Program-made: the position numbers and the translations under genes
Shown: piece by piece, positions 52,616-60,716 of the stretch
Position numbering within the stretch: position 1 is the first letter of the stretch
Layout: each line of letters starts with the position of its first letter
Notes under the pieces: generated by a model
Databases searched by the model: none
What the model saw: the letters and a program-made list of their open reading frames with translations, nothing else
Told to the model about the DNA's origin: nothing
Origin: Roseomonas sp. OT10
GTDB lineage: Bacteria; Pseudomonadota; Alphaproteobacteria; Acetobacterales; Acetobacteraceae
DNA length: 64,000 bases
Direction: 5' to 3'
NCBI RefSeq assembly: GCF_020991085.1
Contig: NZ_CP087719.1
Coordinates: forward strand, 3,678,001-3,742,000

Positions 52616-53565
52616 GGCGGAAGCCTTGTGATGGCGCAGGCAGCAGGGCCGTGCGCGACGAGGATGAGGTTCGGTGTCCACAGGCTCGGGCGCGCGGCGT
52701 GCAGGGCCACGGCTGTGGTCAGGGCAGGGAGCGGTCGAATGGACATCGCCCGTAGGGCGGGGTCGTCGGGCGCATGGAGAAGGAAGGTCGGTAGCGCATC
52801 CCGTGCGGCTTCGCGGTGTCTGGGAGCTGCATGAAAAACGATGTAAAATTGTGAGTCAACAATAAATACACTTTATGTTGGTGTTTATTGCATCAGATAC
52901 GTCCAATTATTCACTATACAAAATCGTATTTAACTCTGTACGCGCGGCCGCGCCTCGTGTCCTCGGCAAGTTGCATCTGGTGCCGGCCGGATTGGTCTGA
53001 GCGCCGCCAGCGACGCACCACGCGGATGGCCCTACGGGCCGCGCTCGGCAAACCCGATGACGCCGAGCGCCATCGGCAGCGTCGGAACGGTACGGCTGGA
53101 TGGGCGGCTGAACCGGGTCCCCTTCCCCTTGTGACCCTTACGGATGCGCTGCCCGAAGCGCCGGCGGCGGGGCCCACATGCCCTGGCAGTGCGCGTGGTG
53201 TTCCAGGACGTGCGTCCGCTGCTCCAGTGAGCTGTGCGGCGCAGCGTCACCATGGACCCGCCGCCGACGCGAGGGCGAGGAGTGGATCTCCGTGGCGGTC
53301 TTCCTGGGCACGCAGCCGGGCGCGGAGCTGCCGAGCCTGCCGCCGCACCGCGCAGCGGAGGCGAAGGGGCCGGCCAGCGACCCGGACACCCGCTCTTCCG
53401 CTCGGTCGGGCAGAACGACCTCAGGGGCTGCCTGCCGGAGAGCGGGCGGGTCTCCCCTGACGATCCAGCCTTTCAGGAGATGGGCGCCTTCACCAGCATC
53501 AGCATGAAGGCCAGGAGCGGGAGGGCCGCGCCGCACTCGCCGTGAAGCCGAAGGTGTGGCGCATG
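52616..53565. other. 950-nt gap with an AT-rich island and no recognised gene
   Basis: 52831–52950 is strikingly AT-rich for this genome and contains an inverted repeat CAATAAA (52860–52866) with TTTATTG (52884–52890); it probably holds the promoter/operator of the sulfonate operon, or is foreign DNA. 53000–53560 is GC-rich again. Several ORFs overlap there on both strands but none shows a domain, signal peptide or family motif I recognise; remnants of mobile DNA are possible but not shown. Confidence 0.5.
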
Positions 53566-54543
53566 TCAGGCGCCCTCCGGCCGGATGCCGGCAGCGCGGA
53601 TGACCTCCGAGAACGCGTCGACGGAATGGGCGATCAGGTCCCGGAACGGCTCCGGCCCGGCGCCGACGACCTCGAAGCCGAGCCCGGCCAGATCCCCCCG
53701 GACATCGTTTCGCGCCAGCGTCGCGGCGATCGCCTCGTTCAGCGCCGCGACGATCGGCGCTGGCGTGCCGACCGGCGCCAGCACGCCCTGCCAGGTGGCA
53801 AGGTCTACCCTGGGCGCGACCGTCTCGTCGAGCGTCGGCACCTGCGGCAGCGCCGCGGCACGGCGCGCGGTGGTGACCGCGAGCGCGCGCAGCCGACCTG
53901 CCCGGACCAGGCTCGTCACGGCAGGCAGGGTGATCCACAGCGCGTCGACGTCGCCCGCCAGCAGCCCCGCGGTGGCCGGCGCGCCGCCGCGATAGGCGGC
54001 GTGCTCCGGCCGGGGCAGGGAGAGCCGCGCGACCAGCAACTCGCTCGACAGGTGACCGATGGCGCCCCATCCGGGCACGGCGACATTCAGCCGCCCGCCC
54101 GAGGAGCGGAGACGCGCGACGTAGTCCTGAACGTCGCGCAGGCCCGTGCGCGGATGCGTGACGAGGACCTGCGGCGCGGTGATGGCCAGCGTGACGGGCG
54201 CGAAGCTGCCGGGCGCCTCGTAGCCGGGATCGGGCAACAGCGCGCGGTTGATGGCCAAGCTGTCGCTGGTGACGAGAAGGCTGTGGCCGTCCGGCGCGCT
54301 GGCCGCGATCTGGCGCGTCGCGATCAGGGTGTTGGCACCGCCCTGGTTCTCGACCACGACGGAGGCGCGCAGGGCATCCGACATGCCCTGCTGCAGCCGG
54401 CGGCCCAGCGTGTCCACGCTGCCGCCCGGTGGAAAGGCGACAAGAAGGCGCACCGGGTGGGACGGGAAGCCGGCGGCGGGCGCGGCGCGGACGGGAGGTC
54501 CCGCCAGGGCGGCAGCCAGGCCGAGCAGGGCGCGCCGGCGCAT
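53566..54543 (-). CDS. Tripartite tricarboxylate transporter substrate-binding protein (Bug family)
   Basis: 325-aa Bug receptor. The signal peptide is MRRRALLGLAAALAGPPVRA. Mature motifs: FPSHPVRLLVAFPPGGSVDTL, VVVENQGGANTLIA, NVAVPGWGAIGHLSSELL and AAYRGGAPATAGLLAGDVD. The GWGAIGH stretch differs from the usual GSxGxGxxxH, so the ligand may differ. Its ATG overlaps by one base the stop of the small upstream gene (TGATG), so the two are coupled. No other pathway gene adjoins it. Confidence 0.92.
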   Translation of the reverse strand: MRRRALLGLAAALAGPPVRAAPAAGFPSHPVRLLVAFPPGGSVDTLGRRLQQGMSDALRASVVVENQGGANTLIATRQIAASAPDGHSLLVTSDSLAINRALLPDPGYEAPGSFAPVTLAITAPQVLVTHPRTGLRDVQDYVARLRSSGGRLNVAVPGWGAIGHLSSELLVARLSLPRPEHAAYRGGAPATAGLLAGDVDALWITLPAVTSLVRAGRLRALAVTTARRAAALPQVPTLDETVAPRVDLATWQGVLAPVGTPAPIVAALNEAIAATLARNDVRGDLAGLGFEVVGAGPEPFRDLIAHSVDAFSEVIRAAGIRPEGA

Positions 54544-54809
54544 CACGCCGTCGCCTCGGAGCGGTCCTGGTGCCATGCGCGCTGCACCGCCCTGGTCACG
54601 GCGCCCCGGCTGGGGAAGAGCGCGGCGCTGAGGCCAGACAACGCGGGTTCCCTGGTCAGGAAGAGCCAGTCCCCCCGCCGCGCGACCATGATGCCCACGA
54701 AGTGGCCGCCGATCGTGACGGGATGGGAGGACAGCATCTGCGTCGAGGCGTCGGGGGCCTGGCTCTCGCTTCGGCTTGCGGAGGGGATTTCGGTGGAGGC
54801 GGTCGTCAT
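54543..54809 (-). CDS. Small conserved-looking hypothetical protein (88 aa) coupled to the Bug gene
   Basis: 88-aa protein with no signal peptide or membrane segment. The core VTIGGHFVGIMVARRGDWLFL and the end GAVTRAVQRAWHQDRS look structured, preceded by a Ser/Ala-rich N-terminus. I do not recognise a family. The start ATG 54809 is chosen (GGGAGG upstream in CGGGAGGATAGG) in preference to 54935. Its TGA overlaps the Bug ATG, which argues that it is a real translated gene. Confidence 0.6.
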   Translation of the reverse strand: MTTASTEIPSASRSESQAPDASTQMLSSHPVTIGGHFVGIMVARRGDWLFLTREPALSGLSAALFPSRGAVTRAVQRAWHQDRSEATA

Positions 54810-55159
54810 GCAGCCAATCCGGTCTTGCGGGAGGATAGGGTCTGTCGGCGTCGTCACGTGGACCCGACACCGACAGCCAACCCGGCTCGTGATGCGTGAC
54901 GCCTGACCGTTCCGCGCTGCCATCGCCTCTGTCATGGCAACAGGATCGCCGGGCGGGCGGGTCGTGTCGATGAAACGGAATGATCAAAGATTCGGCGGGA
55001 GCAGCATGATCGTCCCAGCGCCGATCCCGTGATGCGAAAGCCATTGCCGGAGCGGTGGGAGAGCGTCGTGGCGCCGCGGCCCCCCCCGCGCCGTGGCCTG
55101 CGGCGAGAGGGAAAGTGGCTTGGCTGCTTTAGCATGCCTAACGGAAGGTGGTCCGATGG
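54810..55159. other. Gap between the small gene and the transposase remnant
   Basis: 350 nt. The right half (55020–55159) has no continuation of the transposase in any frame. The left part presumably contains the promoter of the 54809 operon. The sequence GGTCTGTCGGCG near 54839 only faintly resembles the possible IS end at 55864, so the IS boundary on this side cannot be placed. Confidence 0.35.
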
Positions 55160-55772
55160 GTTGGGCGTGCCGCCACGGGCGCGGATGACGGCTTCCGGCC
55201 GGCTCCCCGCATAGGCGCTGTCGCCGTAGGTGTCGCCAGGCGCTTCCGGCAGCATCCTCGCCAGTTCCGCCGCGTCATGGATGTTCGCGGTGGTGATCTC
55301 GATCCCGCGGATCAGACTGGCCTCCTGGTCGGTGGCGACATGGGCCTTGGTGCCATGGGTGGGCTTGCGCCGCCGATGGCCGGCCCAGCGCGCCTCCCGG
55401 TCGCAGCGGATGCTGGCCGAGGGCAGCAGCGTCGCATCGGCCAGCGTGCCGGTCCGTCCCACCAGCCCGTGGCGGCCGAGCTGGCGCGTGACCGCCTCGA
55501 ACAGCACGCGGTCCAGCTTGCGCTGCACCAGCGCGGCGCGAAACTGCACGCAGGCCGTGCGCTCGGGCACAGGCTCCTGCCGGGCAAACCCGCAGAACCG
55601 CCGGAAGCTCGCCCGGTCGTCGGGCACCTCCGCCAGGCGGACATCCGACAGGTCGTGCCAGGTCGCCAGCAGCGACGCGCGGAACAACGCCAGAGGTGGC
55701 CAGCCCGCCTCGCCCTTCGGCGAGGGACTGCCCAGGGACAGATGGCTCCTGCCCGATCTGCCGCCGCGCCAT
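55160..55772 (-). pseudogene. IS5-family transposase, broken
   Basis: Starts MARRQIGQEPSVPGQ at 55772, then loses about 30 residues and changes frame near 55720. The middle is well preserved: GWPPLALFRASLLATWHDLSD, RASFRRFCGFARQEPVPERT, LVGRTGTLADATLLPSAS, RRRKPTHGTKAHVATDQEA and TANIHDAAELARMLPEA, with the first DDE Asp (ADAT) and the second (GDSAY). The C-terminal third with the last Glu is missing after RARGGTP (about 55166). The element is therefore inactive. Its start side abuts a truncated copy of the structured intergenic element (55867). Confidence 0.85.
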
Positions 55773-55866
55773 CGATGCCTCCGTAGCCCTCGCAGCAACA
55801 GCGAATCAGCGCGATCCGCGTCGGATCAAGCGCATCCGCGTACAGATCTCATTACAGACAGCCGTA

Positions 55867-55996
55867 CGGCAGCGCCCATCGGGTCCAGGGCACGCAATGT
55901 TCTGGCCGGGTGGGGGTATCGGGGCGAGGCAGAGCCTTGCCCCCGGGCCACGGGCGCCAGTCCGCCAGGCATCGACGCATCATGCGGTACGTATCA
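55867..55996 (-). repeat. Structured intergenic element, copy C (5' part only)
   Basis: On the minus strand it begins TGATACGTACCGC at the stop codon of the enolase-family gene, then shares CCCGTGGCCCGGGGGCAAGG, CTCTGCCTCGCCCC, GATACCCCCAC and CCCTGGACCCGA with copies A and B. Similarity ends at GCTGCCG (55867), where sequence leading into the IS5-type transposase starts (CGGCTGTCTGTAATGAG). The IS therefore appears to have replaced the 3' two-thirds of this copy. Confidence 0.8.
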
Positions 55997-57172
55997 GTTC
56001 ACCCGGTGCGCGCGGACGAAGTCCTCGTCCACCTCCACCCCCGGGCCGGGCGTGTCCGGGATGGCGACCATCCCCTCCGCATCCAGCACGAAGGGCTGGC
56101 TGGTGAGGCCGTGCGTCAGCGGGCTCTGCGCCACGTTGAACTCCACCAGCCGCGCCCGCGGCAGGGCGGCGATGAGCTGGAGGCTGTAGCCGGTCAGCAG
56201 GTGCGTCAGCCAGGAATGGGGGACGAGGTCCATCCCCGCCTCCTCCACCAGCCGCATCACCTCCCGCGCCACGCTCAGCCCGCCGCAGCGCGACAGGTCG
56301 GGCTGGATCACGTCGGCGCAGCCCAGGCGGATGAAGCGCTCGAACTCCCAGGTGGTCGCGAGCTGCTCGCCCGCCGCGACGGGGGTCGGGCTGCGGGCGC
56401 GCACGGCGGCGTACTCCTCGAAGCGCTCGGGGTGGATGAAGTCCTCCACCCAGCCGACGCCGTAATCGGCGAGCCAGGCGCAGAGCGCCTCCGCCTCCCG
56501 CCGGCTGCGCAGCCCGGGCGCGCCGGGGCCGCGCCAGCCCGCCGGGTACCAGCCGGGATCGACCAGCAGCTCCCGCTCCGGCCCCAACGCCTCGCGCGCC
56601 GCGGCGACCAGCTCGCGGTCGCGGCCGGAATCCTCGCCGAAGACGCCCCAGCCGAACTTCACCGCCCGGAAGCCGCGATCGACATAGCCGCGCGCCGCCT
56701 CCGCCATGCCCTCCGGCGTGTCGCGGAACAGGGTGGAGGCATAGGCCCGCACCCGGTCGCGCCGCCGCCCGCCCAGCAGGGTGGCGATGGAGACGCCCAG
56801 CGCCTGGGAGCGGATGGACCACAGCGCGTTGTCGAGCGCGGAGAGGCAGTGCATCGCCACCCCGCGCCGGCCGTAATAGGCGCTGCCGACATAGAGCCGG
56901 TCCCAGGCCCGCTCCGGCGCCAGCGGGTCCTCGCCCAGCAGCAGCTCCCCCAGCCCGCGGAAGCCCTGGAGCGCCATGCCCTCGCCGGCGATGCAGGCCA
57001 GCGCGGCGGAGGGCAGCGTCTCCACGTCGGCCCAGCCGGTCAGCCCCGCATCCGTCCCCACCCGGACGAGGAGCTGCCAGTCGCCGTTGTCGCTCGCCTC
57101 CGCCCCGTCCGCGCCCGTCCGCCAGCCCTGGGTGCTGCGCAGCAGGATCGGCTCGACGGCGGTGACGCGCAT
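55994..57172 (-). CDS. Mandelate racemase/muconate lactonizing-type enolase superfamily enzyme
   Basis: 392-aa two-domain enzyme: an α+β cap (to about 120) and a (β/α)7β barrel. Metal ligands Asp205 (LLVDPGW), Glu243 (WVEDFIHPE) and Glu269 (AAGEQL) are present; Lys172 (AVKFGWG) replaces a full KxK motif; His319 (VPHSW) is the other likely acid/base. This pattern suits sugar-acid dehydratases or related racemases. It is the last gene of the leftward set from 64 kb, 4 nt after the SBP gene, alongside an IlvD/Edd dehydratase and RraA-like protein, so an aldonate- or uronate-like substrate is plausible. Confidence 0.92.
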   Translation of the reverse strand: MRVTAVEPILLRSTQGWRTGADGAEASDNGDWQLLVRVGTDAGLTGWADVETLPSAALACIAGEGMALQGFRGLGELLLGEDPLAPERAWDRLYVGSAYYGRRGVAMHCLSALDNALWSIRSQALGVSIATLLGGRRRDRVRAYASTLFRDTPEGMAEAARGYVDRGFRAVKFGWGVFGEDSGRDRELVAAAREALGPERELLVDPGWYPAGWRGPGAPGLRSRREAEALCAWLADYGVGWVEDFIHPERFEEYAAVRARSPTPVAAGEQLATTWEFERFIRLGCADVIQPDLSRCGGLSVAREVMRLVEEAGMDLVPHSWLTHLLTGYSLQLIAALPRARLVEFNVAQSPLTHGLTSQPFVLDAEGMVAIPDTPGPGVEVDEDFVRAHRVN

Positions 57173-57176
57173 CGCC

Positions 57177-58754
57177 TCAGCCCCGCCGGATGCCCCAGAA
57201 GAGCGGCGCGCCCTTCACCAGCCCGGTGAGGTCGGAGCGCAGCGCCGTCGCCTGGGTGAAGAAGCCGGTGGGGTAGAAGGGCACCTCCTCGAAGGCCAGG
57301 GCCTGCATGTCGCGGCAGATGCGCTTCTGGGTGTCGAGGTCCGACGCCTCCAGCCAGGCGTTGCGCAGCGCCTCCATCCGGTCCGAGCCGAACCAGCCGA
57401 AGGTCGCGCTGCGCCCGCTGCCGCGGATATAGGCGTGGGCCGCCGGGCTGGCGACGCCCGCCCCCAGCGACCAGGTGCTGAACAGGCTCCAGCCGCCCTT
57501 GTCCAGCGGCTCCTGGCTGGCCAGGCGCTGCAGCGCCGTGCCCCAGTCCATCGCCTGGTAGTCGAGGTTGATGCCGGAGCGGCGCAGCGCGTCGCCCGCC
57601 ACCTCGCTCATCGCGTTGACCGTCTGGAAGTCGGTGGGCACGAGGAAGACGACGCGCTCGCCCTTGTAGCCCGCCGCCTGGAGGTCGCGCTTCACCGTGT
57701 CGAAATCCGCCCGCTTCGGCAGGGCGGAGAGGCCGACATCGCTCGCCATCGGGCTGCCGGGCAGGAAGAAGCCGACATTGTCCTTCCACAGCGCGCGGTT
57801 GTCGCCCACCACCGCCTGCATGAAGTCCGCCTGCACGAAGGCGCCGAGCAGCGCCTTGCGGATGGCCGGGTTGTCGAAGGGCGGGTGCAGGTGGTTCGGC
57901 CGCAGCAGGCTGAAGAAGCCGTAGCTCTCCACCAGGTCGACGCGCAGGGCGGCGTTGCGGCGCAGCAGCGGCAGCAGGTCGATCGCCGGCTGCTCCCACC
58001 AGTCCACCTCGCCCGATTGCAGCGCGGCGGCCGCCGTGCCCGCATCGGGGATGATGCGCCATTCCACCCGGTCGAAATGCGCCCTTCGCGGCCCGGCGAG
58101 GAAGCTCGCCTCGCCGCCCGGGCGCGGCGCGTAGTCGCGGAAGCGCTCGTACACCACTTGCGCCCCCGCCACCCGCTCGCCGGCCACGAAGCGGTAGGGG
58201 CCGCTGCCGATCATCTCCGGCACCGCGCGCGACGGGTCGGTCTGCGCCAGCCGCTCCGGCATCATGACGCAGATGTTGGAGTTGCTCTTGCCCAGCGCAT
58301 CCGCCAGCAGCGGGAAGGGCCGCTTCAGCCGGAAGACCAGCGTGCGGTCGTCCGGCGTCTCGATCTCGTCGGTGGCCGCCATCAGCGCCAGCCCGAAGGT
58401 GTCCCGCTTGCCCCAGCGCCGGACGGAGGCAGCGCAGTCCCGCGCCCGCACCGGCTCGCCATCGTGGAAACGGAGCCCCTCGCGCAGACGGATGGTCCAG
58501 CGCTTGCCGTCCTGGTCGATGGTGTGGCCCTCGGCCATCTGCGGCTGCGGCTGGAGATTCGCATCCACGCCGTAGAGCTGGTCGAAGACCATCAGCCCGT
58601 GGTTGCGCGTGATCGCGGCCGTGGTCTGCACCGGGTCCAGCAGCGCCAGGTCGCTCTGCGGCACGAAGCGCAGCACCGAGGCGCGTTGCGCCCCGGCGAT
58701 CCGGGGGGCCGCGAGCGTCGCGGCGGCGGAGGCGATGAGGGTGCGGCGGCGCAA
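57177..58754 (-). CDS. ABC transporter family-5 substrate-binding protein
   Basis: 525-aa SBP_bac_5 protein. The start is TTG at 58754 (read MRRRTLIASAAATLAAPRIAG), preceded by GAAGGAG at 8 nt. Mature motifs: VLRFVPQSDLALLDPVQTT, VFDQLYGVD, PQMAEGHTIDQDGKRWTIRL and PNHLHPPFDNPAIRKALLGA. It binds peptides or other solutes for an ABC importer whose other subunits are not in the window. It is a close tandem paralog of the 59112 gene, separated from it by structured element D, so a duplication is likely. Confidence 0.93.
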   Translation of the reverse strand: MRRRTLIASAAATLAAPRIAGAQRASVLRFVPQSDLALLDPVQTTAAITRNHGLMVFDQLYGVDANLQPQPQMAEGHTIDQDGKRWTIRLREGLRFHDGEPVRARDCAASVRRWGKRDTFGLALMAATDEIETPDDRTLVFRLKRPFPLLADALGKSNSNICVMMPERLAQTDPSRAVPEMIGSGPYRFVAGERVAGAQVVYERFRDYAPRPGGEASFLAGPRRAHFDRVEWRIIPDAGTAAAALQSGEVDWWEQPAIDLLPLLRRNAALRVDLVESYGFFSLLRPNHLHPPFDNPAIRKALLGAFVQADFMQAVVGDNRALWKDNVGFFLPGSPMASDVGLSALPKRADFDTVKRDLQAAGYKGERVVFLVPTDFQTVNAMSEVAGDALRRSGINLDYQAMDWGTALQRLASQEPLDKGGWSLFSTWSLGAGVASPAAHAYIRGSGRSATFGWFGSDRMEALRNAWLEASDLDTQKRICRDMQALAFEEVPFYPTGFFTQATALRSDLTGLVKGAPLFWGIRRG

Positions 58755-58802
58755 GGCGGGGGCTCCTTCGGGTTGAGGGTCAGGGGAGTTCGGGCGGCGC
58801 GC

Positions 58803-59111
58803 TCCAGGGGGCGCTGCCCCCTGGACCCCCGCCGGGGCCACAAGCTGGCCCCGGACCCCGCTGGGCCTTGTCGCCCGCGGCTTTGGTCGGCCTGCGGGCT
58901 GCACCCGGGGAGAGCGCGGACGGGCGGGGCGCTGGAAAAACAGCGTCAGGGTCGCGCGCGCTGCGGCCGCAGTCGCCGAGGAGCGAGGCTCCTCGGCGCG
59001 ATCCCGATGCAGCGCGCGGACTCGAAGGGCCCAGGGCCCTCTGGGTCCTGGCGGATAGGGGGTACGGGGGAAAGGCGGCGCCTTTCCCCCGGGGGGTGGC
59101 ACCGCGCGGCC
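58803..59111 (-). repeat. Structured intergenic element, copy D (full but diverged)
   Basis: Fills the gap after the SBP stop at 59112, read on the minus strand. Hairpins in the order of copies A and B: 59066–59090 (GGGGGAAAGGC with GCCTTTCCCCC, fully paired); the CCAGGACCC/GGGCCCTGGGCCC region; 58974–58998 (arms CGCCGAGGAGC and GCTCCTCGGCG, same as A and B, loop CTC on this strand); CCGGGGCC with loop AGCTTGT near 58840; terminal hairpin 58803–58825 (TCCAGGGGGC with GCCCCCTGGA). The spacers differ from A and B much more than the stems do. Confidence 0.78.
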
Positions 59112-60686
59112 TCACCCCCGCCGCACCCCGGTGAAGAGCGGCGCGCCCTGCATCATGCCGGCGAGGTCGGCGCGATAGGCGGTGGGCTGGGTATAGGCGC
59201 CGAGCGGCCAGTAGGGCACGTCGCGGAAGGCCTGGAGCTGGATGTCGCGTCCGATCGCCTGCTGTGCCGCGAGGTCGGGCGCGTCGAACCAGGCGTTGCG
59301 CAGCTCCTCGATGCGCGGGCTGTCGAACCAGCCGAAGGTGGCGCTGCGGCCGCTGCCGCGCAGGTGGTTGTGGGCGGCGGGGTTGGCCGCGCCCACGCCG
59401 AGGGTGGTGTTGCAGAAGGCGCTCCAGCCGCCCTTGTCCAGCGGCTCCTGGCTGGCCAGGCGTTGCAGCACCGTGCCCCAGTCCAGCGCCTGGTAGTCGA
59501 GGTTGATGCCAACCCGGCGCAGCACGTCGCCGACTACCTCGCTCAGCGCGTTCAGCACGGGCAGGTCGGTGGGGACCAACAGGACGACGCGCTCGCCGCG
59601 ATAGCCGGCGGCCTGGAGGTCGCGCCTGACCTTCTCCAGGTCCGGCTTCTCCGGCAGCGCCTCCAGCCCGGCCTCGCTGGCCATGGGGCTGCCGGGGGTG
59701 AAGAAGCCCACGCGGTCGCGCCACAGGCTGCGGTCGCTGCCCGCCACAGCCTGCATCGCCTCCGCCTGGGAGAAGGCGCCGAGCAGGGCGCGGCGGATGG
59801 CGGGGTTGTCGAAGGGCGGGTTGAGGTGGTTGGGCTTGAGCATGGCGAGCTGCCCGGCCGTGTCCAGCACCTCCACCTTGATGCCGCGGGCGCGGCGCAG
59901 GACGGGGAGGAGGTCCGGGATCGGCTGCTCCCACCAGTCCACCTCGCCGGATTGCAGCGCCGCGGCGGCGGTCGCGGCATCGGGCAGGGTGCGCCATTCC
60001 ACCCGGTCGAAGTTCGCGACGCGCGGCCCGGCGAGCAGGCTGGCCGTGCCCTCCGCGCGCGGCACGTAGTCGCGGAAGCGCTCGTAGACGGCCAGCGCGC
60101 CGGGCACGCGCTCCCCGGCGACGAAGCGGTAGGGGCCGCTGCCCACCACCTCCGGCACCGGGCGCATGGCGTCGAGCCGCGCCAGCCGCTCCGGCATCAT
60201 GGCGGCGAGGTTGGGCCCGGCCTTGGCCAGCGCGTCGGGCAGCATCGGGAAGGGACGCTTCAGCCGGATCTCGATGGTGCGGTCGTCCGGCGCACCGATG
60301 CTGTCCGTCACCGCCATCAGCGCCAGGCCGAAATTGTCCCGCTTGCCCCAGCGCTCGATCGAGGCGGCGCAGTCGCGCGCGAGGACGGGCGTGCCGTCAT
60401 GGAACCTCAGACCCTCGCGCAGGCGGATGCGCCAGAGGCGGCCATCCTCCGACACGGTGTGGCCCTCGGCCATCTGCGGCCGCGCGACCTGTTGCAGGTC
60501 CGCGCCGTAGAGCGTGTCGAAGACCAGCATGCCGTGGTTGCGCGTGACGAGGCCCGTGGTCTGCACCGGGTCGAGCAGCGCGAGATCCGCCTGCGGCACG
60601 AAGCGCAGCACGCGCGGCGCCTGCGCCTTGGCCAGGCGCGGTGCCGCGAGGAGCGCGGAGGAGGCGAGCAGGGTGCGGCGGCGCAT
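59112..60686 (-). CDS. ABC transporter family-5 substrate-binding protein
   Basis: 524-aa SBP_bac_5 protein. The signal peptide is MRRRTLLASSALLAAPRLAKA. Mature motifs: VLRFVPQADLALLDPVQTTG, VFDTLYGAD, PQMAEGHTVSEDG, SGEVDWWEQPIPDLLPVL and PNHLNPPFDNPAIRRALLGA. It is nearly the same length as the paralog at 57177 and similar along all of it, so the pair arose by tandem duplication. It follows the IlvD/Edd gene by 30 nt and is probably the binding protein for the operon's substrate. No permease or ATPase genes are in the window. Confidence 0.94.
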   Translation of the reverse strand: MRRRTLLASSALLAAPRLAKAQAPRVLRFVPQADLALLDPVQTTGLVTRNHGMLVFDTLYGADLQQVARPQMAEGHTVSEDGRLWRIRLREGLRFHDGTPVLARDCAASIERWGKRDNFGLALMAVTDSIGAPDDRTIEIRLKRPFPMLPDALAKAGPNLAAMMPERLARLDAMRPVPEVVGSGPYRFVAGERVPGALAVYERFRDYVPRAEGTASLLAGPRVANFDRVEWRTLPDAATAAAALQSGEVDWWEQPIPDLLPVLRRARGIKVEVLDTAGQLAMLKPNHLNPPFDNPAIRRALLGAFSQAEAMQAVAGSDRSLWRDRVGFFTPGSPMASEAGLEALPEKPDLEKVRRDLQAAGYRGERVVLLVPTDLPVLNALSEVVGDVLRRVGINLDYQALDWGTVLQRLASQEPLDKGGWSAFCNTTLGVGAANPAAHNHLRGSGRSATFGWFDSPRIEELRNAWFDAPDLAAQQAIGRDIQLQAFRDVPYWPLGAYTQPTAYRADLAGMMQGAPLFTGVRRG

Positions 60687-60716
60687 GATGCGGTCTCCTC
60701 CGGGTGCGGCAGCGTC

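Noticed and set aside
53138-53560. Possible genes on either strand between the sulfonate operon and the Bug gene
   Set aside because: Several overlapping frames exist, but none has a ribosome site together with a recognisable motif or signal peptide.
54830-54850. Left end of the IS5-type element (GGTCTGTCGGCG)
   Set aside because: Only weak similarity to the CGGCTGTCTG end on the other side, and the transposase C-terminus is missing, so the boundary is not supported.
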